DNA of 64,000 bases from Gonium pectorale (lineage: Eukaryota > Chlorophyta > Chlorophyceae > Chlamydomonadales > Volvocaceae). The notes below the pieces were generated by a model. It was not told the origin of the DNA and made no database searches. It saw only the letters and a program-made list of their open reading frames with translations. Of this stretch, positions 1-10,526 are shown in pieces (position 1 is the first letter of the stretch; each line of letters starts with the position of its first letter). The stretch spans positions 1,551,860 through 1,615,859 of the forward strand of contig LSYV01000014.1 in the NCBI GenBank assembly GCA_001584585.1, written 5' to 3'. The translations under genes were made by a program, and so were the position numbers.

Positions 1-79
1 CTGCTTTCCACAGTTATACTGGGAACCATCCAACCCCGCCCGCATTCCGTGCCGCTCCCCAACCCTCCCAACACCGCAG

Positions 80-3000
80 CATGCGCACGGCTTGGGCGGC
101 GGCCCCGGCGGCTCCGCGCCACTGCGCAAGGCCTCGCCCGTCCTGGGCGGCATGCCGCTGGGCGCCCCGGCGGGCTCCACCTCCTCCGCGGCAGCGGCGC
201 AGGACCGCGCGCAGAAGGCGGCGCTCGACATGATGATGGCGGCGGCGGGCGGCGCGGGCGGGCTGACGGGCAAGCTGGGCGTGGGCGGCGCGAACGGGCC
301 GAACGGAGCGGGGCCGAGCGACAAGGTGCGCGTCAGAGTGCAAGTCCAACTTTTCTTGTAGCCTCTTCCCTGTTTGGCCACGCGGCGCGGCCTGGCAGTT
401 GCCGGAATCGTGATTGTGACTTAGATGTGCGCGGGTAACGCAAGCTGGGCGTTGTGCGGCCCGCCTGGCATCGCTGAATGCGAGTGTATTCGCACTTCCT
501 CCCTGGCCATTGGCGGCATGCGTGGCCCGGCTCTGCCGTGGCCGCCCTGGCGGCGTCATCCCATATCCCACCACACCAAACTACCATACGGGCAACAGTC
601 GCGGCGGCCTAAGCCTGCACAGAGGCCCCTGTATCCCTCCCCCGTGTCACCCCGCACCAGACCCCGGAGCAGCTCTCCGCGGCGGCGACGCTGGCCTCCC
701 TGGACGACTACAGCCGCGTCATCACGCCCGAGACCGCCATGACGGACGAGGTGGAGGAAGTGTGCGCGCTGCTTGTGGAGTGCCTGGAGTTGCGCAAGCA
801 CTGGCTGTTCAAGCCCATGCGTGAGTGGGCGGCCTCGCAGCGGGAAAGAAAGGAACGGGTGTGGGGCGGGCTCCGGGGCCGTGGGACGGCTGCCACAAGA
901 CGGGGTTGCCTCGGGTCTGACAGAGGGAGGTGCGCGCACTTGCTTTTGCACCCGCCTACCAGATGTACCCACCTACCGGTTCATCCGCCGTCCCCGCCGT
1001 CGGCAAGCCTCTTTACCCTCGCTGCGGATGGGTCGTGCACCCCCCCCCTCCGGCTGCTGGACCTTCGGATCGCCGACACTTTCGGGAGCCGGCGAAACGA
1101 GGCAAGGACCGGCTTGGCCGCCGGACGGGACTTACGCTGCTGGCGCCCAGCTCGTCGGTGTTGAATCTCCTTTTCCCTTCAACCCCCCCTCCGGGCCCCC
1201 GTGCTGCGACCCGGCTCCCGTTGTCCTCAGTACCCACCCGCGGCCGGCTCCGCAGCCGTATGCTTTCCCCAACCCCTTGATCAACTCCCCCCCTGTGCCC
1301 CGGCCCCGCGCAGTGTCCCCCGAGGCGCGGCGCCACGAGCCCGAGGCGGCCGTACCCTCGGACATCAACCCGCAGCCGTTCGCCTACGTGCCGCTGCCGC
1401 CCAGTGGCCACACCTTCCGCATGGTGGACGGCGTTATGGCGGTGTACGGACCCGAGGACCGGCAGCAGGCGGTCAACATGTTCCCGGTGCGTTGGGTGGA
1501 GGTTGGCTTGGCGGGTGCTTGGGTGGGTGGTTAGGTGGGTGGGAATAAAGTGGGATGCCGTCGATGAGTGGGTGCGCGTTGGTGGTGCGGTGTGTGGGAG
1601 CGCGAAGGACAAAGTGCCGGGCGGTGAACCTGTTTCCCAGGTGCGGAGCGATGTAGATACAACGACGGATGCGGAGCTGGGGGCTGCAAAAATGTTTGGA
1701 AGCTACAAGAAGCAAGGGCGGGCTGGGACAAGCAGGGTGCGACCGCGGTGAAGTCTTCTTGTGTGCCAAAGCATGCGTTGCACTATCAGGTCATGGCAGG
1801 TCAGGGGCCATTGGCAGGGCGCTGGAGCGTCGTAGCACTGGAGTTGGCATGGCCCGACATCGACTCCTGCGCGACTGCCGCTCCTGTGCCCGCCCTCCCG
1901 CCCGCCCTCCCGGGCCCTCCGCCCCACCCGCAGGTCCCCGGCACGGCCGCCGAATTCTTCACCGACATGCACCGCATCCTGCGATACGCCTCGTCGGTGG
2001 GTGGGGCAGGGGGGGCGCGGACGCGCGTCCCATAGTCACACGTGGCGGGCGTGCAGTGAGGTGCAGGGGGCTGCTGGGCCCGCAGAGAGCCCCCCACTGT
2101 CATAAGGCTCCCCGTGGGCTACCGTATGCGGACCGACACCGTTCGGTGGCGCAGATGCGCACATCTGGTTGGGCGCGATGAAACGGGATGCTCGGTGCAG
2201 CAGCCCGTGAAGGTGGGGAGCTGATGTTCAGATGTTCCGATGGCCGGCGTCGTAATGCGCCCCGGTCACCACGCCAGCCCCCCCCCCCACTCATATGCCG
2301 TGCGTGCCTGTGCCGCACGCCACGCAAAACAGGGCCCCGTCAAGTCGTACTGCCACCACCGGCTAATGCTGCTGGAGCAGAAGTTCAACCTGCACGTGAT
2401 GCTCAACAGCGACAAGGAGTTCCGCGCGCAGAAGGCGGCGCCGCACCGCGACTTCTACAACGTGCGGAAGGTACGGTACACCTCTGCGACGGACGGACGG
2501 GAGACGGGCCAGACGGTCGCAGGGCCGGACCCCGCGCTGGTGCTGGCGCTGGTTTGCCGTGCCCAGCCTAACCGTACCTGTTGTAGATGCTTGTCGCGCG
2601 TACCTGTGGGCATGCCTACTGCTTGAGGCCTGCGTGCTTGCCTGCCTGCCTGCCTGTCTGCCTGCCTGCCATCATTCCATCATTCCTTCCTAATGCCCTC
2701 TGTTGCACCTCGTCTCTTCAAGCTCGCCCGGTTCTTTCATTCCCCTCGCGCCCCCCCCCCGCACGCCCTTCAGGTGGACACCCACATCCACCACAGCGCC
2801 TGCATGCACCAGAAGCACCTGCTCCGCTTCATCAAGTCCAAGCTGCGCAAGGTGCGGCGCGGAGGGGCGCCATCCGTCTAGGGGGAGGGAGAGGTCGGGG
2901 AGGGATCGCGCTGCAGCGACTGCGGAGGCTGCAAACCGGACTTGAGGGGGAGCGAGCGGACGGGCTTCAGGGGGAGCGAGCGGAAGCACTGGGGCTGCGC

Positions 3001-6000
3001 GCGGTACGGGGCTGAAACCCTGGTCCTCCTGCAAACCTCTGGGGGCTGGCGGCGGCCCGGCCGCGCCAGGATGGGCGGGTGGGTGGTGAGTTTGCCACAT
3101 ACCGGTACGCACTCACCGGGCACATGCATAGCATCGGCAAGGACGCCAGCACGTCTGTTTCGTGTGAGATTCCTCGCTCCCATCGGTGTCCTTGTCGCTT
3201 TGATCACCTCTTGAGAAGCACACGGATCTCTCAAACCCATGATGATGACACCAGCTACGTGGGCATCTTTTGGAACCCGGCCCAACTCGGCCCCACCCCG
3301 CCCGTGTCCCCACCCTGTCCGTGAGCCCACCCCATAAACCTGGTTGTAACACCATACGAGCTCGGCCCCCACCTCCAGGAGCCCGACGAGGTGGTCATCT
3401 TCCGGGACGGCAAGTACCTGACGCTCAAGGAGGTGTTCGAGAGCCTAAAGCTCACGGGTGCGCCACTGGGCGGGGCCGGCTGCAGGGACGGGGCCGACTG
3501 TGGGGCGCACGTGCGCGCGTCGGGCGTGCAATACGGCAGTGCGGCAGCAGCTCGTACGCTAGGCAGCGGGACAAAGTGTTGAAATGAAACAACGCGTACG
3601 ACGAGCGTACGCGCGAAAGTGACGGTGGCATTGTAGGACCCAGCTCCAGAGGTAGTCGAAGGGGTGATGTCCTGGCATGTTAGTTCGGCAGCGACCACCA
3701 CCGTAGCCCCCGGGACCAAGTGTGTGCGCGTGCGTGTCCAAAGTGCGCATGCGCCGGCCGGCTCTTTTCGTTCCCGTCTCTCGCGCTGCGGCGCGTTCAG
3801 GCCCCTGTCCTGGCCTTCGTGTGGCCACACCCACAAGAGCGTTTCCTGCGCCCGCCGTCCTCGTCCTGTGTTGGGGCATGTGTGTGCATGTTGCCTCATT
3901 GGTGAGGTATCCCGGCCATAAACACTTCCCACCGCGCCCGCCCCCCGCCCCGCCCCCGCCCTCACCTTCCAGGCTACGACCTGAACGTGGACACTCTGGA
4001 CATGCACGCCGACAAGAACACCTTCCACCGCTTTGACAAGTTTAACCTCAAGTACAACCCCTGCGGCCAGTCGCGGCTGCGCGAGATCTTCATCAAACAG
4101 GTAAGGGGGTCGGGGGGCGTAACACGGACCTGCGTGAGGGTGGCGTTGCACGCCGCCCCCAGCCTAGAAGCCATCTACCCCAGCCGAGGAGTCATTCACT
4201 GGGCTGTACTGTCCGCTGTATGCGCCTGCTTGGGAGTCTGCCAGCGTATATGTACAAACCATGTGCCGTACCCCACAACGCCGCCGTACCACACAGGACA
4301 ACCTGATCCACGGCCGCTTCCTGGCGGAGCTGACGCGCGAGGTGTTCTCCGACCTGGAGTCCTCCAAGTACCAGCACGCCGAGATGCGCATCTCGGTGTA
4401 CGGCCGCAAGGCCATGGAGTGGGACATCCTGGCGGCCTGGGTGGTGGGCTTCCAGCTGCACTCGGACAACAACGTGTGGCTCATCCAGGTGCGACGCGGC
4501 GCCGAACGCTGTACGGTGTGCGTTGTACGGTGTACGTCTTACGTTACAGATGTACGAGTGCGGGTGTGTCCAGGACCGTTGCGGCACTGTGGGGGCGTGC
4601 ACGTGACGATGCACGTCCGTGAGCGCTGGGTCGACAAAGGGTGTCGTGTGGTTCATGCACCGCGTGGTGGTGGTTGCGTGCCCAGTCCCGCCCAGCCGGC
4701 CGGGGACACCCTCGGCGCCTAACGCACCATGTGGCCCGCATACCGCCGCTCTGGTTACGTGTCACCGTACCCGTCGTTTGAGCCCCCTCCCCTCCGGCTC
4801 CCCCCCCCCCCGTCGTGCACGTCTGTGCAGATCCCGCGGCTGTACAACGTGTACAAGGAGACGGGCGTGATCGAGAACTTCCAGCAGATGCTCGACAACA
4901 TCTTCGAGCCGCTGTTCGAGGTGACGGCCGACCCCTCCACCCACCCGCAGCTGCACGTGCTGCTCAGCCACGTGAGTGTGTTGTTGAGAGTGTGGACTGG
5001 CATGCGGATGAAGACATTTGCAAGCAAAAAGGCAACTTATGGCCGCAACACCACGTGAGCGTGTGTATGGTACACGGGACACGGGACGCCGCGGGGAGGC
5101 AGCGGGCGGGGGGCGCAGGGCAGCAAGGCCCAAGCAGGACACGGCGGCTGCGAGCGCGCTTGGGGGGGGGCACTGCATGCGTCGTCTCGCGCCACCAAGG
5201 CGTGTGTGGCGTTGGTGGGGAGAAGGCAGGCTGCGGTAAGGTTTGCGTTTCATGTGACCGCAAGAGGCGTAAATGGAGAACGACAGCGACGTGGAAGCTG
5301 TGGGCGTTCGAGAGCATCCTGACCCAGGCTGTGTGGAAAGTCAAGCGACGGCTACGACTGTCCACATAGTCTGGGTCAGGGTGCTCTCGAACGCCCACAA
5401 CCTCCACGTCGCTGTCGTTCTCCATTACGCCTCTTGCGGTCACATGAAATTCGCCCTCTCCAGCCTCGCAAACCCCTGTGCGAACACCGCCCTTGGCAAA
5501 GTGCAGGGTCTTCAGCGCCCCCTGTACGGATGGGGGCGGCGCAATGAAAGACCCTCGTGGAGACCACCTTCCTGACCGCCATAACCGCCCCAACGCCCAG
5601 GTGGTTGGCTTCGACATGGTGGACGACGAGTCCAAGTCCGAGCGGCGACCCACCAAGCACTCGGAGCCGCCGCAGCGCTGGAACACCAAGCACAACTGTG
5701 CCTACGCCTACTATGCGTACTACATCTACGCGAACCTGTGAGTGGCCCCTCAGGGCGCTCCTCCTCTCATGGAGGCTTGTTGTCCGTGGGGGCGGCTCCT
5801 AGACATCGGGGTCGGGCAAGTGTAAGTCCGATTGCCCCTGCATGCTCGGTGTGTTCACCGGGCCGGGGGCACTCACAGGGCTACAGGGCCACCTCCATCC
5901 CCACTCTCGTTGACGACTTGATGTAGACACGAGTGCCAGCCGCCACGCGACATGCCTCTGCGCATGGCCTCCACGTGAAGAGCGGAGGTATCTTGGGTAG

Positions 6001-7768
6001 CGTTTTCATCCCCCACCCCTACCCCACACGCGCTCTCGCCAACTCTCCTCGTGGGCAATCCCCCGCTGCCTGGACCACCCGCTCTCCCGCCCTCCTCGCA
6101 CATGCTTCCCGCAGCTACGCGCTGAACAAGTTCCGCGAGTCGCGCGGCCTCAACACCTTCTCCTTCCGCCCCCACGCGGGCGAGGCTGGCGACATCGACC
6201 ACCTGGTGGCCTCCTTCATGCTGTGCGAGAACATCGCGCACGGCATCAACCTGCGCAAGAGCCCCTGCCTGCAGTACCTGTGAGTGGCGTCGCTTCGGAT
6301 CCTTGTGTTACGGTACCTGGGTGATAGGGCGGTTGGTTCCTGTCATTGCCCTGGCCCCTTCAAAGCACCAACGCCGTAGTCCGGAGGGAAGGTTAGGCAT
6401 CCAGGCCAGCGCTGGACATCGACCCCCACTGTCAACTGTATGCGACACGGCCCTCGCCAACTCCCAAACGCCAACTCCCAAACGCCGTACCGCTAACCGC
6501 CGTCAAACCGCGCAGGTACTACCTGGCGCAGATCGGGCTGTGCATGTCGCCGCTGTCGAACAACTCGCTCTTCTTGGACTACCACCGCAACCCCTTCCCG
6601 CTCTTCTTCGCGCGCGGGCTGAGCGTGTCGCTGTCCACCGACGACCCTGTCATGATCCACCTCACCAAGGAGCCGCTGGTGGAGGAGTACAGCGTGGCGG
6701 CACAGGTGAAGGAAGGGAGGAAAGGGCGGGGGGACGGTGACGGGGTTGACGTACATGTTAATGTTGGGACACGTGGTTTTGATAGGAGGGACTTAGGGTG
6801 TCTGGGTGGACATGTGCGCGGTGTGAATATGTGTTATATATGCTCAAAACAGTTATGTAAACGACAAAACAGTTGTATAAGCGAGGAAACAACCTTGCGA
6901 GTATGTGTGTTCTATATGACCTAGAAGATCTATGCATGACAGTGTGAGACAGGCAGGCATGCAAAAAACATCCTAGCCGGCAGCCCGAGTATGTGTGTGT
7001 TACGTCATGCGAATGTGCGTGCTTGTGGACAGACGACAAACAGACGAGCGAGGCGAGGCAAACAGTCGAGCAGTCTGGCATGTGTGTGTATGTTTGTGTG
7101 CATGGCAGGTGTGTGTGCGGGGGAGGGGGGGCGCCTCCGGCCGTGGCGCAGTGTTGGGACGCGTCCGGTCCATGCGGTGCCACGGGCCCGCCTCAGAAGC
7201 ACGGAATGCCCTCGCGGGATGGTCCCAACCTCGTAACTCGGGCCCGTCGGACCGCAGGTGTTCAAGATGAGCAGCGCCGACCTGTGCGAGATCGCGCGCA
7301 ACGGCGTGCTGCACAGCGGCTTCCCGCACGCCTGCAAGAAGCACTGGGTGGCGGCGGAGTACTGGCGGCCCGGGCCCGACGGCAACGACATCCACAAGAC
7401 CAACGTGCCCAACCTGCGGCTGCGCTTCAGGTGCGACGCGGTGACCCGTCCGAGGGATCCCCTGTCGCGCCGCTGGACGTCGCTATTGCTTGATGTACCG
7501 GGACACAGCAGAACGCCTCAGCGCCTGCTAGCTCCCGCCTCGGCTCCGTCCCCATGTATCCACAGGCGCATAATTCATTGCAATTCCCGGCATCTGCTGT
7601 CCTGTGCCTGTCCCCCGGCCGTGTATGGGGCTTGACTGTCTTGGCGGGGAAATGCTCTCCAACTCTGCGCCACACCCACTCCTCAGGCACGAGACCTACG
7701 TTGACGAGATGCGGCTACTGCTGCACGGGGCGGTGGCGTACCAGACGCGCAAGACGGCGCGCGAGTGA
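80..7768 (+). CDS. AMPD: AMP deaminase (5' end missing)
   Basis: Hydrolyses AMP to IMP and ammonia in the purine nucleotide cycle. Fifteen exons are visible: 80-325, 661-820, 1314-1486, 1934-1996, 2333-2470, 2774-2851, 3379-3457, 3973-4100, 4297-4488, 4831-4971, 5601-5737, 6115-6279, 6515-6705, 7258-7430, 7687-7768; all have GT..AG borders and the phases join. Seen: the metal-binding HxH in [19 protein letters not shown], the family block [30 protein letters not shown] with the catalytic His/Glu, and the [11 protein letters not shown] block with paired metal/substrate Asp. The first visible exon is Ala/Gly-rich, typical of the variable N-terminal region; the start codon and any upstream membrane segment lie outside the window. 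The protein ends in a TGA after QTRKTARE. The identification is firm; only the N-terminus is unknown. The gene converges on the HECT gene downstream. Confidence 0.96.
2637..2690. repeat. TGCC tetranucleotide microsatellite
   Basis: About seven TGCC units with one TGTC variant at 2641-2670, followed by two ATCATTCC-like units. It lies in the AMP deaminase intron 2471-2773, so it is not coding. Confidence 0.8.
5248..5449 (+). repeat. near-perfect intronic hairpin (miRNA/siRNA precursor candidate)
   Basis: Left arm 5248-5337 and right arm 5361-5449 are reverse complements over about 90 nt, with only a handful of mismatches (several would be G:U pairs in RNA) and one single-base bulge. The loop is 23 nt (5338-5360). 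The whole element sits on the sense strand of the AMP deaminase intron 4972-5600. Volvocine algae express microRNAs from long, often intronic hairpins, so the intron could be a precursor; a young foldback transposon (MITE) or a local inverted duplication would look the same. The two arms read in opposite directions produce mirror-image ORFs that have no other support. Confidence 0.85.
7000..7081 (+). repeat. dispersed intronic repeat, copy 1
   Basis: This roughly 80-bp segment of the AMP deaminase intron 6706-7257 recurs in reverse orientation at 22912-23018, in an intron of the GATA-like gene. The shared core runs from CATGCGAATGTGCGTGCTTG through ACAGTCGAGCAGTC. The surrounding intron (about 6830-6950) is AT-rich for this genome. 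It is probably a short non-autonomous transposon or retroposon; no ends or target-site duplications were recognised. Confidence 0.75.
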
Positions 7769-10526
7769 TGCGCTCCTGCAGGTGGGGCGGCTCTATCGGC
7801 GGGCGCGGCCGACGAGGCATTTTGCACGTTCGGTGAGGCCGGGGGCGCACCTAGCGTGTCGGCTCTGGGCGGCGGCAAGCCCAGCCGGCAGTGCAAGGCG
7901 GCAGCTGAAGCGGAGGCCGGGCTGAGCAGTGGAGAGGGGCTGAGCCGACAGAGCAGGAGACTTGAGGCGTGCGGGGCGCGGGGCGGCGGATGATCTTGCG
8001 CGGTGCTTGTGGCGTAGAACCGAGGATTGCTGCCAGTGGGCTTTGCCCACGGGCGCGCGGGAGACGATTCGGAGCGTTCGCGTCGAGAGCTGGCGGCAAG
8101 GTAGCGGGTGTGGGTGTCAGTTTCTGTGGGTATCTATGGAGGCATCTGTGGCAGGCCTAGAGAGTTAACCTCAGGCGCGGGCGACAGGCCTGTTCTGCGG
8201 GCCCTGGCGGACCCCAGTGGAGCCGGAGGGCTGCGTGCCCAGCAAATGCCGGTCCCGCTGGTTTCCCACCCCTTCGGTAGGGGTGATCGCAGGCAGGGCC
8301 GCAGTCATCGCTATTCCCGAGAGAACCGGGCCAAGAGCGGCTTGGAGGCTGGCTGGGGCTTGTGGACTGGGCAGTGCATCGTAATAGGGGGCAGAGCGGG
8401 GCGCATGTGGGGCGTATGGGACGGCGCGTAACTGCCAACTGCCTTGGTCTCACCGGTCGATGCGTCCTCGTGCCCGTCGGAGGACCTGCGGACTGAACGG
8501 GACACGTTGACTGCACGGACTATCTTCAAGCGTGGTCACGTATGGTCGCTGATACCGGTACCCTTCAATGGGTGCGCATGTGCTTTTCCGGACAGACGCA
8601 ATGCTTGTATGCGTATATGCAGGACGTCTATCCTGGGGGTTCAAGTTCTGCGGATGTATCGAAGTGCGCGCGCGCGTCCCTGGTCTTGGTCTGCGTATGC
8701 GTTGACGTTGGCGTTGCGCCAGGGCAGGGCCTGAGATGGGCTGCAGGGGCTCGCCAGGGGACCGTCACCTTCCCTCCTGGGCCACTTGGGGACTGGGAAC
8801 GCGGGCATTGGGCATGCACGCGTTGCCTACGCTGACATGGTACTGCCGTTCGTATTGGCGAGTCATGCGTGTTGGCATCTGTGCTCGGCATTGCAATCAG
8901 GATTGCTGGTTTGAAACCACTGTTGTCGTACGGTATCATCTAACCCTCTTGCGCTGGTATGTATGCAGGGTTTGAGATGTACATGCTATTTCTGCCTAGT
9001 CGGACGGGCTAGATCGGCGTGTGCGCAGTGATGTGATGGCCCTTAGGCGGCGTTCACGCGCAGATCCAGCATACAGTATCAGTAGAGACGCTGTAAAGCT
9101 CTGACTCAGGATTTGTACATGCCACCCATCCCTGCAGCGCAGGCACGCTGGAAACGGTTATAGCTTGCATTATGATAATCGGCGTAACACACCAAGATAG
9201 AATCAGCGCGTACTCTCTGGCAGCATCATGCAGCCACTGTATTGTCTACGCACACCCGCCAGAGTCCGGAGTACTTCGCTACTCGACTGCTACCACCGTG
9301 TCCTTCGTCAGCTTCGCGCACAAAACACCAAGGCTGCGCACGGGGAAATGCGAAGATCTGCGCCACGCTGCCTCAGCTCCCCCCCCCTCAAAAGACCATC
9401 ACACACCACTTACAATTGCACAGGTCAAGCTCATGAAGTGCCCTGTATAGGCACAGCGCTACACGCACGATGGCCTAGCAGGGGTTACCTGCATGCCATA
9501 CAGTCCGTCCGCTAACGAAAGACGTAATAGCCATTTGACAGTCCTGGGACTCGATTTCCAGCACGCCTGCCCAACCGGCCGCGACAGCGGAACCCAAAAC
9601 CCATTCACCTCCGACTTCGTTGCTGAACTCCACCGAAAACAGCAAAAACAGTGCGTGCGTTCAGAAGGATAGCTAGGGTTGCTACCGACCCAAGCTGTGC
9701 CTTGCGGCCTGCTGCATTTTAAGGAACTGTTTCATTGAACGCCATACCTGTACCTCTCGACATTGCCGAACATCACCAACCTCTCAGATCAGTTCCCCGC
9801 CTGCCCCCCACACAAACCTGCTGTCACGTAAGCGCCGATCGCATCGCGCCTCAAGACCGGCGCTGCCGGCGATTGGGCAACCTCCATCCAGTCCGCCTCC
9901 CAGCAAACGCTCCTACGTGCCTAGTCCATTCCTGCCCTGCGCATGACGCCGCATGTCGCGGAGGACTGCATACATATCCGTAATGCATGCATCGCCTTCT
10001 GCCAGCCTTTTGCCCGACATCCTCGAAATCCTCACGCGATGTTGGTCCCCAGTACAGGGCTCCCGCACCTCATGAGGATCATCTTGACATCAGCAAGGTC
10101 CTGCTAAAACCTTAAGTGGCTTTTCACCCATTTGCAGGGCAGCGTGTTCCTCGCCTTCGTTTGCAAGGCCGCCTTGTGGCAATAACAAGAACTGTGACTC
10201 GTGACCCATTGGCATACGACAGCGGACCCGACGCGCCACGTCCCGTTGACAGTCTAGCTCTAGCCTCGTCTGCCCTCTGACAACAAAACTCTGCACACGA
10301 GAACAAGCACACTACTTGATACACTGGTGCCCAGGCGTACGCACCAATCGAGGTGGCGTTGAGTGGAAGCGTACAGCGTGCAGCGCACTGCCCAGCTTCT
10401 GGGCACTACGACAGCTCTTGCGTACGCAAAAATACATTAGACAAGCACAAAAAGAAGCACCGTCTCATCATGACCTGCACCTGGGAATTCGATCCAGCGT
10501 TCTCAGCAAACACTTCAAAACTGGAC
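7769..10526. other. intergenic region between convergent genes
   Basis: Contains the 3' UTRs of AMP deaminase (+) and the HECT gene (-). A volvocine-type TGTAA polyadenylation signal is present on the plus strand near 9090, and its complement TTACA lies near 9410 for the minus-strand gene. That would imply 3' UTRs of over 1 kb. No coding exon, RNA gene or transposon was recognised here; the short ORFs lack family motifs and convincing splice context. Confidence 0.5.

Noticed and set aside
5273..5695. ORFs encoding mirrored MENDSDVE...GVREHPDP peptides
   Set aside because: Both are readings of the two arms of the intronic hairpin; the region is spliced out between exons at 4971 and 5601.
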